A stretch of 64,000 bases of DNA from Triatoma infestans (GCA_011037195.1 JAAEAF010007952.1:49203-113202), one strand, 5' to 3'. Shown: positions 10,291 to 22,039, numbered from the stretch's first letter. Program-made: numbers and translations. The notes: generated by a model not told the origin, from the letters alone.

Positions 10291-10300
10291 AGTTATAATA

Positions 10301-11182
10301 TTAATCTATTATGTATTCACCACTATTAAATATTACTTTATTCCATCTTACTGGCAGCTGATCAATTCCTTTCTCAGAGAACTTGGTGGAAACTTGGGCA
10401 GGAAAAAATTGTCGACAATCTGTTTAAGTTACTGATCAGTACTGAAAGTTTTTTCATTCAAAACGTTCTGTGGGAGCAAGATCCGGGGAGTAAGGTAGTG
10501 ATAATCTGTGGGAGCAAGCTCTGGGGGAGTAAGATGGATTTTATAAAAGAAAACCAGCCAAGTTCAAGGATTTTTTTGTTTTTGTTTTTTGAGTAACTTT
10601 TGCTGTATATGGTTTCATATTATCGTGTAACAGATTAACGAGTGTATGACATTTTTTTTTCGGGAAGTTTCTCTTAAACTCTTTAACACTTATTGAACAT
10701 ATTTATCTACAGCAATTGTTTTATTTGCGATTTAACAACTTGTGGTGGATTACACATCGGTGGACGATCCTATCATATACGCAATAAAATCTTCTTTCCA
10801 TAGAATGTTTGCTTTAAGATCTGGTTAAGGTCATTTGATCCTCTTATCTAGCCATTGTTTTTTTTTTTGCAAACGATATTTTCATAGGCAATCCATTTTT
10901 CATTTCCTAAAAAAGGGGTCGACTTTTTGCCATAAGATTTGCTGACTTTCCTCAATTTTTTCCAGTTGGCAATACACAGTTGACAGTGATGTTTTAAGCC
11001 ATTCTGCCAATTCCCTTGTTGATTGTCTTGGATTCTGTTTTCCAACAAAGCCTTTAAAATAGCATCATCAAAGTCAGGGTTATTAGTCCCTTCATAGTGA
11101 ACTTTGCATATTTTTTTTCACCGATTGCCGCAGCACTATTGCCTTGTTTGAATTCCCAAAGCATCACATGATGAATATGCAT
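10301..11182 (-). pseudogene. Mariner transposase relic (DD34D type), broken
   Basis: The minus strand gives an N-terminal helix-turn-helix segment starting MHIHHVMLWEFKQGNSAAAI and GTNNPDFDDAILKALLENR, then the catalytic-domain landmark LGNEKWIAYENIV (family GDEKWI-YDN, first catalytic Asp changed to Asn), then GIDQLPVRWNKVI and SGEYIID before a stop at 10301-10303. Multiple frameshifts lie between. The span of 882 bp is shorter than the about 1,040 bp of an intact mariner ORF, and no terminal inverted repeats are evident. Confidence 0.75.
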
Positions 11183-11282
11183 TTTTTTTGGCTCCTAATT
11201 TTAAGGGTTAAAAATAACAATTTAAATCAATTTAAAATACTTCGTACAGTTGTCAAAAGATAATTCTTATCTATCTAGTTAA

Positions 11283-11617
11283 GAGCATAAAATAATTTTT
11301 TTTTTTTTAACTCACACGACATTCTATTACGCAGTTTACAAAATTGTAATTGACAAATTTTCTTTAAACTTATAATTTATTAAAAGTTTAGTCTTCAGTT
11401 TTTTATCAATGGAAGAATCTAAACTTAATAAAATGACTTTCTTTTTTTTAAGGAAACGTAACCTCCTCCCGTCTCCCAAAAACGTCTTTAAATGAATTTC
11501 TAGAAAGAAGTTCCCAACAAAAGTGATCTTTATATTCACAGTTAGTGTAGCAAATTTAATGAAATTTCATCGATGTTTTTATGGAGAAAAATCGTGAAAA
11601 CTGAAAAAAAAAAAAAA
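11283..11617 (+). repeat. CCGG-unit, diverged, interrupted by the next copy
   Basis: Begins with the left-end text CTCACACGACATTCTATTACG and continues through AATTGTAATTGACAAATTTT and GAAACGTAACCTCCTCCCG to GAAAACTGAAAAA. The next copy's left terminus TCTGGTGTGAAAC starts inside its A-run at 11618. Confidence 0.65.
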
Positions 11618-12597
11618 TCTGGTGTGAAACACTCACACAACTTTCTCTTACTCCAGTTCTCAAAATTATAAAAAACAAATTTTATAGTTTTTGCACCAAA
11701 TTTAATGAAATTTGTCGAAAACTGTAAAAACTATTCATTAAAAAGCGCACTTCCGGTTTACTGATTTCCTTCAAACTCGGAATTTTGGCCAACTATTTAT
11801 TTCTAATTAATTTCATTTGGATTATAGAGTTGTATAAGCAAGTATGATACCACTTTAGAGGAAGCTGTCATAACCCTACCCCTCTCCTAAAAGTGCCCTT
11901 AAATGAATTTTCCCAGAGAAATCTTTTATATAAAAGTTATAGATCTTTGAATGTTTAGTTTCAAGAAAATCGTCGGGGCCATTTTTGAGAAAATCGCGAA
12001 ACCGTGAAAAAACCATTTAGTAAAGTGTTAAAACAAAAACACTTCCGGTTATCCGATTTTCCTCAAATTCGGAATTTCAACAACATATTTAATTCTAATT
12101 AACATTATTTAAATGAGCGAATTGTGTAATAAACTGAAATAGCACTTTAGAGGTTAACCTAACCCCACCTCTCCCCCAAAAGTGCCCTTAAATGAATTTT
12201 CCCAGAGAAATGTTTCAAATAAAAGTTGTAGCCCTTTGTATATGTAAATGATGTTAAAAGTTTAAAGAAAATCGTTGGAGCCATTTTTGAGAAAAACGCA
12301 AAAAAGTAAAAAAACCAACTAGTAAAGTGGTACTTCCGGTTGAGGAATTTTGACAGATAACGCACAGTCAGATCGCATGGTGATACCTAAACGGAATATT
12401 AAGTTTCAGTTTTCTACGTTTTTTCGTTTTTGAGCTATGCTGTTCACATATACACACACACAGAGACCATTTGCTAAAAACCACTTTTTGGACTCAGGGG
12501 ACCTCAAAACGGATATTTCCGGTGAAAACTCAATATCGAAAATTTGACACGATTACAATACTTCCTCTTACTAGGAGTAAGAAGAGAAAGTAAAAAA
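11618..12597 (+). repeat. CCGG-unit, essentially complete copy
   Basis: Left terminus TCTGGTGTGAAACACTCACA, then ACTTTCTCTTACTCC. ACTTCCGGTT keys fall at 11749, 12041 and 12332, giving monomers of 292 and 291 bp. The third key opens the terminal segment: GAGGAATTTTGACAG, GGTGATACCTAAACGG, TTTTTGAGCTATGCTGTTCAC, a CA microsatellite, CACTTTTTGGACTCAGGGGA, then the right-end hairpin CTTCCTCTTACTAGGAGTAA with its downstream arm. No open frame of note is found. This is a good reference copy for the family. Confidence 0.9.
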
Positions 12598-13215
12598 AAC
12601 CCTACTACAAAAACGCACCTCCGGTTTACTCTCATTTTCTTGAAACTCAAAATATTGGCAACATATTTAAATTCTATTTAGATGAAACAATTATATAATA
12701 AATTGAAATAGCAGTTTAGAGGAAAACATAAGCCCCCCACCCCCCCCCCCAGCTCAAAAGACCCATTAAATGACTTTACCCAGAAAAATGTTTCAAATAA
12801 AAGCTGTAATTCTTTGTGTGCTTTGTAGTTGATGTTGACCAAGTTTAAAGAGAAATTTTGTTGAAGCCGTTTTCTAGAAAATTACAACAACAAAAAGTGA
12901 TAAAAAAAAAACAACATTCAGTGAAGTAGTACTTCCGGTTGATAGATTTTATCTGATATTTTCCTGTTTGATGCGATGGTAATACATAAACGGAATATCA
13001 AATTCGAGCTTCCTGCAACTTTTCGTTTCTGAGAAATTCTGTTCACACACATACTCAGACGTATACAGACACACACACATACAGATCATTTTCCTGAAAA
13101 CCAATTTTTTGGAGTCAAGTGAGCTCAAAATGTATATTTCCGGTGAAAACCTCAATTGCGAAAATCTGGCATGATCGTAAATACTTCCTCTTACCATTAT
13201 TAGTAAGAAAAAATA
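12598..13215 (+). repeat. CCGG-unit, second tandem copy, 5' shortened
   Basis: Starts within a monomer (CGCACCTCCGGTTTACTC) directly after the previous right terminus, has the second key TACTTCCGGTTGATAG at 12932, a CA tract, and the right end TACTTCCTCTTACCATTATT then AGTAAGAAAAAA. The hairpin loop has been enlarged. Confidence 0.85.
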
Positions 13216-13341
13216 ATATATTTAAATTAAAGTCCCAAGTATTTTTTGGCAATGGAAGTTAACTTAAGTAAAGTTGTCTAATACAGAAGAGGCTCATGTA
13301 ATATGGAACAACGAAAGAACTTGGTTCAATTAGTTAATATA

Positions 13342-14376
13342 CAAGGGTCATTCAATAAGTAACGAGACAAATCGCTGTAGCTCAGAAACGGTTTTGGTTA
13401 ATCAATACAATAGTTTCAGTGCGTCAAGTTGGCATCCTTGTCAACTCGGTTTCTCATCAGCTTTTCGAGACTATTTGGTAGGCATTACCACAAATGCATT
13501 CAGTTAACAATGACAACTTCGCTCGCAGTGAAAGAATGTTGAAAGTGTACGGAAATAATTGTTTGAACCGTTCAAACTTTTACAAATGGGTAGAACAGTT
13601 TAGAAGTGGTTATGTAAGTTCTGTGACGAGCAATAAAGTGTACGACCGCCCGGTTGAAGTTACAACTTCCTGAATCGAATCTCGCATTAATTCGCGTTAA
13701 TTCAGGAAAACTGATAGCTGAAGGAGTATACGCGAGTGTTGGAACTGTCCTTAACATTATTCAGAATAAGCTGCAGTATAAGAAAATTTGTGCGAGATGG
13801 GTTCCAAGACAACTTGCGGAAGCCTACAAAGAAAGTGGGGTGGGAGATCCTTCCACATCCCCCCCTACAGCCCGACCTCGTCCCATCGGACTTCCATTTG
13901 TTTGGACCCCGTAAAGAGGGCTCTACGTGGGAAACATTTTCAATCCAATGAAGAAGTTAAATATTAGGTGCAAAAGTGGCTTCGAGATCGACCCAAAGAA
14001 TTTTATGCCAGAGGCATATACAAATTAGAGGGGCGGGTGTTGGTGTAGTGGTTATGAGCGTGGACTTGTAAGTGGGAGAACTCCAGTTCGAGTCCAGCGT
14101 ATAACTGCTAAATTTTAAATTTGTTTAAAAAATGTTAATAGTAAAGTAGGTGCTTCCGCCCCCGTCCACGACACCTAATTTGGTAGTTGGACGTTAAGCC
14201 CGCCTGAAAAAATAGGCATTACTTTACTTTACTTTTATACAAATTAGAAGAACGATGCGACAAGTGTATAAATGGCTGTTGAAGACTATGTTGAAAAGTA
14301 GCCAAAGTTTTGTATTAATTTAATAAACATTTTTGAGCTACAGCGATTTCTCTCGTTACTTATTGAATGACCCTCG
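13342..14376 (+). mobile_element. Mariner-like transposon with inverted termini, transposase broken
   Basis: Flanked by TA at 13340-13341 and 14377-14378. Terminal inverted repeats of about 43 bp share AGGGTCATTCAATAAGTAAC then GAG-AAATCGCTGTAGCTCA with two mismatches. Internally the plus strand shows NFARSERMLK-like text (about 13520), NFYKWVEQFRSG with VYDRPVEVTTS (13570-13670), RWVPRQLAEAY (13795), WEILPHPP with DFHLFGP (13845-13910) and ARGIYKLEERCDKC near the end, the expected mariner order. Much of the catalytic core between RWVPRQL and PHPP is deleted, so it cannot be active. A SINE-B interrupts it at 14030. Confidence 0.9.
14030..14235 (+). mobile_element. SINE-B inserted in the mariner, 13-bp target duplication
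   Basis: TATACAAATTAGA at 14017-14029 and 14236-14248. The 206-bp copy starts GGGGCGGGTGTTGGTGTAG, has B box AGTTCGAGTCC, tail words GTAGGTGCTTCCGCCCCCG and TTTGGTAGTTGGACGTTAAG, and ends in an ACTTT microsatellite. It splits the transposase C-terminus between two halves of the reading frame. Confidence 0.95.
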
Positions 14377-14379
14377 TAA

Positions 14380-15300
14380 ATTATGAAATTTTCACCAATT
14401 AGAAAATTGAATTTACTGTATATAGAGATAATATCGTCATAAGTATAAAATACAATGCATTAATAACATTCAAAATTCACAGTTAAGTGTAATTTATGAA
14501 AGTTTAAATTATGCCATAGATGATTTCATGATCATTTTATGTTTATCATAATTTTTTAATAGATAATATTGTTGGATTGAAGATCAATGGAGATTTGTTT
14601 AATCTTAATTACATAAGATATATTAATCATATTCAGCTTTATATTGTTTGATTCGTTCGAAATAGATTTGAAATACGAGTATAAGACATTTATTGGCATT
14701 TTGTCCAGTCTTTAAAGAAATTAGATTGAAATGTTTCAATAAATCAAGTATTTCGGATGGAGAATTAATTTTATATTTAAATGGTAAGTGTAGGGATGTA
14801 ATTTTGAAAAACATAAAACTATGTGGGCACTTGGAAAATAAGACAATTAATAATTTTTAATTTTTAAGTACTTAGTCCAGTTTTATTTTACGCTTAATAT
14901 GAAGCGTATAAGACTTGAACATTAAACATGTTATTTTTGTATTATTATTTTATGAATATATTTTCTCTCTCACTCTTTTTCCTTTCCTCTAGAACAAATC
15001 CAATTACAAGAATGTTAGTTTTAAACAACATCCTCCGCTGATGGTCTTTGACCTTGCGTAGGTCTTTTATTAAGGTTTCTGTTCAGTTCTAACAGAGTTA
15101 TTATTGTATATATATATTTTTTTTTTAACAAAGCCTTTTTATCTGTCTATTGTAAATTCTGTATGTCCTGTTTGTGATGTAAGATAATTTTTTTTTTGTA
15201 GTTCTATGAAATAAATCATTTACAAAAAATCCTAAACGGATTACTCACTTCAGTAAAACACACATTCATTGCAAAAATAATGGTAAGTATACTTGGTAAT
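14380..15300. other. No recognisable feature
   Basis: AT-rich DNA with scattered short frames. A 63-codon minus-strand frame at 14623-14814 shows no motif I know. Confidence 0.45.
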
Positions 15301-16811
15301 ATGTGTGCAAGGTGAAAAGTTCTCGGCCTAAGATTGAAAATGAGTTTTTTTTATTTATTTTAAAATGCATTTATTTCTCAATGTAGTTCTCCATTTAGTT
15401 CAATACACTTTGTCCAACGTTTCTTTACTAACTTGATATCATCCCTGAAGTGGGATTCAGGAAGGTCTTCGAAATATCCATTTACCGCTGCTATCACCTC
15501 TTCATTTGACCCAAAACGTTTTTCCAGCCACAAATTTCTTAAGGTTTGGAAATAGATGGAAAGTCAGAGAGAGAGCCAAATCTAGCGAATAGGGAGGAAG
15601 TTCCAACAATTCATACTTCAAATCCCTCAGTTTACCCATTGCCAAAGCACCTTTGTGGGCGGCTGCATTGTTCGGCAATTTTTTTCTTTGGCAAATCAAG
15701 GCTTTTCTCTCTAATTTTTTCATCTAGCTGGTCCAGAATGTGCGTAGTATTCCCCAATAACCGTCGGACCTTTTGGCAGTGTTTAATCTCCTGACGCCTT
15801 TTTGTCTCCCAATGTATACCTTTTGCAACACATATGTTACTTTCGGCTGTTGTCGTAATTACGATAACTTCCGATTGAACATTCTCCGGTATCACCTCCA
15901 ATCAGTTAGTTCTGTAGTAATTCTGTTCGGAAACTGTTGTACCATACGCTCGTACACGCACGGAAGTCCGCATGAATCGAGTGGCTATTTAACCCCAGGA
16001 CATTTTCTGATTGGCTCTCCGCTATTGTCTCTGCCGGAACTTCCGGTTCCCGCATCCGCATCGATCCGCCATCGTTGGTGCTATTTGCAACACATGTTGC
16101 GGGTTTTCTGGAAGCGTTGGACCCGCGAATATCTTAATTCTGCTATTCAACGCCACAAGTGGAATCGTCTCTCTTGGGGGAGTGGGGGGGTGACTCTCTT
16201 TTTCTTTTGGGATCCCTTTCCTTGGAGCGTTGTTAAGCCAGTGTCCACATCTTACAAGGTAAGCGTTCTATTATTCATATTTATTTGAATTAGTATTCTC
16301 TGTTTCCCCGCATTAAGAACTACACCCTATCAAATACAGTCCACTTACCGCTTTGTTTGACAAGATCAGACAGGCAGGTACTCAATTAAAAAAATCCCTT
16401 TGAAAACCCAAAAAAACACTAGCCATAACCTTTCCAGCCGATGCAGTTGTCTTCGCTTTCTTCAGTGCAGAGCCACTGACTACTTGGACTGTTATTTTGA
16501 CTCAGGTGTAAAGTGGTGAACCCACGTTTTATCCATAGTCACAAAACGGTTGGATTCATCTTAAAAACAGTGCAAACATTACTGAGAAACTGAGAATTCT
16601 CATTTGTTTGTGACCAACTCATACTGAGTTCTTCGTGTAAAATGTGCCGTACCCATTCTTCTGAAATGCTTACAGCCTTAGCTATCTCATACATCTTTAA
16701 TCGTCGATCATCTAGCACCATATTGTGTATCTTCTCGATATTTTCTTCAGTACTTGCAGTTTTTGGCCCGTCCTCGATGTACGCGATCATATTTAATTAA
16801 ACCCAGCTGCC

Positions 16812-16857
<46 letters not shown>

Positions 16858-17160
16858 GTTGATTACGAAGGTGCAGACTCTCTTATACACTTTCACCAAC
16901 TTTGGATGAATTTCTTTTGGCAATAAACCATCCAAAACGAAGAATTTTATGACAGAACGGTATTTAAGTTTATTTAATTTTGTCAAAAACACATAACACG
17001 TTTACTTTAAACAGCTGTATAAAACAAAACTATTAGTCTGATCGAATTCACATTTGGTATTTTTACTTTTGCAACAAATGTGCCCACAATACAAAACAGT
17101 AATTTCATTTGTAGCAGTGCCATCTATGAGCTAGGCCGAGAACTTTTCACCTTGCCCCCT
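15301..17160 (-). mobile_element. Second mariner, minus strand, with a BEL/Pao fragment inside
   Basis: Perfect 24-bp inverted ends (15307-15330 and 17132-17155; core GGTGAAAAGTTCTCGGCC) lie close to TA dinucleotides. The minus strand carries the full mariner order: KYRSVIKFFVLDGLLPKEIH at the N-terminus (16870-16985), ILHEELSMS (16640), NRFVTMDKTWVHHFTPESK (about 16500-16560), LPKG-TVIGEYYAH and ILDQLDEKIREK (15720-15790), NNAAAHKGALAMGKLRDLKY and FHLFPNLKKFVAGK (15530-15660), and KRWTKCIELNGE (15400). Frameshifts, stops, a 41-bp T tract (16814-16854) and an insertion make it inactive. Confidence 0.9.
15940..16310 (+). pseudogene. BEL/Pao retrotransposon pol C-terminal fragment
   Basis: The plus strand encodes YLTPGHFLIGSPLLSLPE followed by FWKRWTREYLNSAIQRHKWN. 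This pair (TPGHFLIG then FWKRW--EYL--LQ-R-KW) is the characteristic end of BEL/Pao integrase. No reverse transcriptase, protease or LTR is visible, so only a scrap of about 350 bp remains, lodged between two parts of the mariner transposase (LPKG region on both sides). Outer limits are approximate. Confidence 0.8.
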
Positions 17161-17334
17161 AGTACAAACCAAGTTTTGGACAAATTATGGAAGACTTTTT
17201 AAAAAAAAAATATTGCAAGAAACTGGAATACTTTTTCTGTAATGTTGTAACGAACTGTTAAAATCAGATTTCCTATAAACTCTGTTTTTTTTTTTTTTTA
17301 AATTTAATTGTCCCTTGTATATATAGGAGTATTA

Positions 17335-18235
17335 AAACCGTATGGCAGTCGGAACCTCAGTCTCTCCTGTCCATAAAGCCGAAGCGGGCGTTCCGCAAGG
17401 CAGTATCCTTGGTCCCATCCTGTACACAATATATACAGCAGATATCCCAACCCATCCAGAAACTGTTCTCCTTACCTATGCAGACGACACTGCAATTCTA
17501 TCCTCTCACCAAGACTCAGTAATAGCATATAGAAATCTCCAAACCCATCTCTTCTCCTTAGAGAAATGGTTCAATAGATGGAATATAAAACTAAATGAAA
17601 ATAAATCCCAAAATATTACATTTACCCTACGCCACATCACTCTTCCACCAATCTATTACAATTTAATTCCTCCTATCCCATCCACTAATGTCGTTCGCTA
17701 CCTTGGGTTGTTCATAGACAAAAGATCAAACTGGAACCCTCACACACGACTGAAAAGAATTGAACTCAACAGACGCTATCGATTATTGAAACGACTACTG
17801 GACAGCAGATCTAAATTGTCACTAAACAATAAAAGACTGATATATACCTCAAGATTAAAACCCATCTGGACGTATCAGCATTGAGCTATGGGGTTCAACA
17901 AAACGTTCCAACCTCCAAAGACCCTTCAAATCCAAAATCCTTCACACCATCGTTAACGCTCCTTACTATGTTTCCAACCTAACCATCCTTACATAGAGAC
18001 CTTGAAATTCCTTTCGTCAATCTAGTCGCCCGAACACGATATAAAAAATTTCCATCAATCCCTGCAGTCCCATTCTAATCCTTTAAGTCCGTCACCTATC
18101 CTCCCGCACTATTCCCGATAACCATCCCAGGCGTTTAAAACGCCAGTGGCCTCGCGATTTTCTTTCTTCAAGCGATGAGAGCATTTAGCTCAGCTTATAG
18201 GGAGTGCTACCGCTGGGTAGCTTCTCTCCTCGGAG
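17335..18235 (+). pseudogene. Jockey-type LINE reverse transcriptase, 5'-truncated
   Basis: An open frame of 180 codons (17342-17884) starts in the palm domain: AGVPQGSILGPILYTIYTAD, catalytic TYADDTAILSS, WFNRWNIKLNENKSQ, then the jockey-clade thumb motif VRYLGLFIDKRSNWNPHTR. A stop at WTYQH ends the frame, and the expected LWGS continuation appears in another frame at about 17885. The 3' part (about 18150-18235) ends with GGGAGTGCTACCGCTGGGTAG, also found at 56300-56330 in the copy at 55187, so both belong to one family. This copy has lost its poly-A end. Confidence 0.9.
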
Positions 18236-18639
18236 AATGCGTGTGCGTGAGTGCGTGCATGTTTATGTACAGTGCAATGCTAGTATTATCAGTGTTACTT
18301 ATAGCGTAGAAATACGTAAGTATGGTATTTTGAAATAACATTTTAAATGATAGCTACCCCTTCCCAGAACTCTCCAAAAAAGAAAGAAATCTATTTTCAT
18401 AGAAAAAAAGGTCTCAGAAATTTTTCCTAGAAAAGTGATGGGGCCTCTATTTGTGTAGATAGTATCAAACCACTTGGTTCTACCGTTGGTTGACGGAAAT
18501 TGATTCAAATTTTTGTTCCACTGATGGGTATGTGAAAAGTACTTTATATCAACATAATATGCTTCCAGAGATTCATATAAAAAAATATTGTTCATATTCA
18601 TAATAATAAAAAAAAAAAAGGTTCCACGCTAATAACATT

Positions 18640-18960
18640 TTTTCATGTTCAGTGGTGGAAAATCAGTTTCAAAAATTCAGAAGAGAGAGGGAGACATCGC
18701 TTATAAGAGTAAGAGGAAGTATTGTAATCGTGTCAAATTTTTTATTTCGAGTTTTCACCGGAAATACACGTTTTGAGGTTCCCACAGTCTGAAAAAGTGG
18801 TTTTTATAAAGTGTGTAGGTGAGAGAATACCAAAAAGTTCAAACTTGAAATTCCCTTTAAATAATACTATGGGATCTGACAGTAAGTTATCTTGTCAAAA
18901 TTTCTCAACCGGAAATACTTACACTTTACTGAATTGATTTTTTCACTTTTTTTATTTGCA
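18640..18960 (-). repeat. CCGG-unit, minus strand, right end and first key
   Basis: Reads in reverse: AGTAAGAGGAAGTATTGTAA, GTTTTCACCGGAAATACACG, CTATGGGATCTGACAGTAAG, CTCAACCGGAAATACTTACA. It meets a plus-strand copy head-on at about 18960. Confidence 0.75.
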
Positions 18961-19470
18961 GATTATTTCCGGTTATATAGTTCCGGTTAACTGATTTTTT
19001 ATTTTTCAATTTACAACAATACTTCTTATTGTACATTAAATATCATACAAGTTGTAGAAAATTAAAAGAAACACTATTGACACCCATATCCCCCCCCCCA
19101 ATTAATTTAAGAGAAAATAATTCAAGTAAAAGTGATTAAGTATTAATGTAAGTTGATAATATGTTGTTGAAGCCGTTTTCCAGAAAATCGCGACAAACTG
19201 AAAAAATTAATTGTCCGGAGGCCGGCAGTGCACTGAGAAGGCTCCGAACTTTGGGGTAGCTATATAGGCCCAGAAGGGCTTTGGATAGCATAGGGCTTGG
19301 TCCCTCCCCACAGACAATTATTATTAATTATTAAAATTGTACTTTTGGTTGATGGATTTTGGCGATTAATTATATTGTCACTTAAACGGAAGAATATCAA
19401 ATTTGAGCTTCCTGCGATTTTGTATTCATATATATATATACACACACACACATACACACACAATCAAAAG
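18961..19470 (+). repeat. CCGG-unit, plus strand, with a SINE fragment inside
   Basis: Monomer words (AGTTCCGGTTAACTGA, TTGTTGAAGCCGTTTTCC) run to 19214 and the terminal segment resumes at 19341 (ACTTTTGGTTGATGGATTTT, ATATCAAATTTGAGCTTCC) through a TA/CA microsatellite. A right-terminal piece (GAGGAGCTCAAAATATTTAC to ACTTTCTCTTACCAGGAGA) lies at 19840-19975. Confidence 0.7.
19215..19334 (+). mobile_element. SINE-A 3' fragment with LINE-like tail
   Basis: Contains CCGGAGGCCGGCAGTGCACT, GAGAAGGCTCCGAAC and the tail GGGGTAGCTATATAGGCCCA ending in an ATT microsatellite. The tRNA head is missing, as expected of a 5'-truncated copy. AATTGT flanks both sides, a possible short duplication. Confidence 0.8.
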
Positions 19471-20455
19471 CATAATGTAACAAAGAATTACCATCGGCCA
19501 CGTGAGAAGCAGTATTATTTAATCTTCATCAAAATTGTATCCATCAGTTTTTGAAATTTATTTCTAAGATAGATTTTTGATATTTTATAATTCAAAATAA
19601 TATAAAGAAGTAATTTATTTGTATTTAAGATTTGTCAAAATGTAATAATTGATATTGTATAGATGTAATTATACAAAATGTATAGAAAAATAATAACCTT
19701 ACTATGTTGAATTGATGTCAAAAATTTTTGTATTTAATAACTTGATTTGTAAATTTATAATAAATATTATGAAATTTATGAATGATATAAATGCATATAA
19801 TACTGTAATGTAGATTCTTTATTTACAAAATGAATTTAAAAACACACACACAACCATTCACAAAAAAACATCGTTTTCATACCCAGAGGAGCTCAAAATA
19901 TTTACTATTTCCGATGAAAATACAATTTCCAAAATTTGACACGACTTTCTCTTACCAGGAGAAAGTGAAAATAAAAAGAAATTCTTTCTTGTTTAGTTTC
20001 GATGTAGAAATGGTTTCTTTAAACTCAAAAGAACATAATATTCTTAGATAGACAATTTTTTTGTTTAAAGGAGGTGATATTATTGGTTGTAATGTAGTAT
20101 TTGAAATAACTAACGCCACATATGGACCGTTCGTTATAAATGTCACAGGTACATTAGGAAGCCAGTAATAATGACTTGGCCAATATAATAAATACCAATG
20201 CATATTGCAGTATAGTTTACCTCTGTAACCTATATTTTTTTTTTTTTTAATATTTTTCTAAAACTACTGTAATTTGATTGTTGAAAATTATCTATAAATT
20301 TTGAGTTTATTAATTTAAAAATCAAGCCGAAATTCAATTGGGTAAAAAATATATAAAATTTATAGAAGTACTTTCTAATATTAATGTTTAAATATGTTCA
20401 GAAAAAGAGAAATTATTGATTGTGGTAATAAAATAAAATATATAATACTTCCCTA
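19471..20455. other. AT-rich DNA with one isolated CCGG-unit right end
   Basis: Apart from the 19840-19975 fragment I see only simple A/T-rich text and an 83-codon minus frame at 19952-20203 without recognisable motifs. Confidence 0.4.
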
Positions 20456-21680
20456 ATGCATAGGTTTCTTAAAAGGATTGCTAAAATGATGGGTTTATCA
20501 ACTGAAGGATTAGCTTATTCTGATGTGTTGGATTCCCTTAATTTGAGTACTCTATTCTTCAGAAGGCGAAGAGCACACCTCATTTTCCTCTTCAAATTTA
20601 TTTATCATTATATCGATTGTCCTGAATTGCTGGAATTAATCGATTTCCTTGTTCCTACAATTGGTACTCGCTATAAACCTGTGTTTTCTAAAAGTAATTA
20701 TTCAACAAAATAATGCCCCAATCCTCTCCAATACCTAGACTTATGTCCCATGGAAACAGTATTTCTAATTGTAGTGGAAGAAAGAAATAAAAGAAAATAA
20801 TAGTTTTAAAAAATAGTTTAGAATATTTTATAGTTTGAAAAATAGAATTTTGTTAATATTTTAAATGTATCTTACTGCAATGAAAAGAGTCAGATACTGT
20901 AATTTGGGGTCATTGCTATTAGGGAAACAAAGGCACAAAAAAATCCATTAAATTAATACAATACCACTTGGCCAATTGGTTTGTTAGAGAGGGCATTCCT
21001 TCAAGACAGTCTGCATTCTGCTTTCAAAGCCAGAACACTTGCTTCAGGAATCGTTCTTTAAAAATCAGTGGCAGCATATATACTTACAAGCCCTTTTACT
21101 AAATCGCTCCGGCTACTACAAAACATACAACATTTCATAATGAATATGATATCTTCCTGCCAGAATTAATGAAATTTATTGCATTTGCCAACAGTAGTCA
21201 TTAATTAGTAATTACTAGATATTTGCATTTATATATTGTTACTTATATTAGTTATATATTAAATAGTTATTGTAATATTATTATAGTTTCCCGTTTAATA
21301 TTATAGTCTATGGTTTATTTATCTATAAAGTCAAATTCATTTATCACTTTTATTTTGTACGCTCACGCTTTAACCTAGTTTTTAATTGGTTATTCTTATT
21401 ATTAAATTCATAGTTTTATGCACTTTTTACTATATTGTCTTTTATTTTTGTATATGTTTTTGTTTGTTGTATTTATCTAAATACTATTATTTTTTTATAT
21501 TCCTACTTTTTATATATTTTTATAGTTTTTTGTAATTTTATAAATTTTGAATTCTTTTATATCTGTAATTTGTCTATGTTTCGTATAATGTTTGTTTTGT
21601 TTGATGACGAGATAATTAATTTATAAATGGGGTACAACCCTGTATGTATAAATAAAAAATAAATAAATAAAAGAAAAAAT
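20456..21680 (+). pseudogene. LINE 3' end: RT C-terminus plus 3' UTR
   Basis: The 85-codon frame has HRFLKRIAKMMG, SLNLSTLFFRRRRAHLIFLF, IDCPELLELIDFLVPTIGTR, matching the C-terminal region of insect LINEs that read RRFLKYLA, LNLxSLxxRRKxADLIFLYKL, IDCPELL--I-F-VP--NTR. About 900 bp of T-rich 3' UTR follows, ending GGGGTACAACCCTGTATGTA and an AAAT-type tail (21645-21675), a typical LINE terminus. The upstream catalytic domains are absent: a 5'-truncated insertion. Confidence 0.75.
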
Positions 21681-22039
21681 TATGTTTATCATTTATATTT
21701 TAAATCAGCCAAACTTAAAAAACATAATAACTTGTTGAAACTAAATGTAATTAACAAATTTTCCTCAACTTGCTTTTTTTTACTAAACGGTTACTTTGCT
21801 TAAGTATTATATGGAAGGGGAAATAATATGATACTTTAAAGAGAAGCTGACGTCTCAACTCTTTGAGAAACCGTCTTAAATTTTCTCTGGGAAAAGGTTC
21901 AAACAAGTAATTCATGTAGTAAGTAAATAAATAATTCAAGTAGATATTAATTAGTAGTAAAATTAATTAAATAAATTAGTTTACGTAGATTGTAATTATA
22001 ATTCAAGTATATTAGTGTAGTAAATTCATATACTATTTT

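Noticed and set aside
15773..16288. 171-codon open frame taken as one gene
   Set aside because: Its first third is the antisense of the mariner transposase; only the part from YLTPGHFLIG onward is a real coding relic.
19952..20203. 83-codon minus frame with NVPVTFITNGPYVALVISN
   Set aside because: Looks protein-like but has no second copy, no neighbouring coding sequence and no family I recognise; it overlaps a CCGG-unit end.
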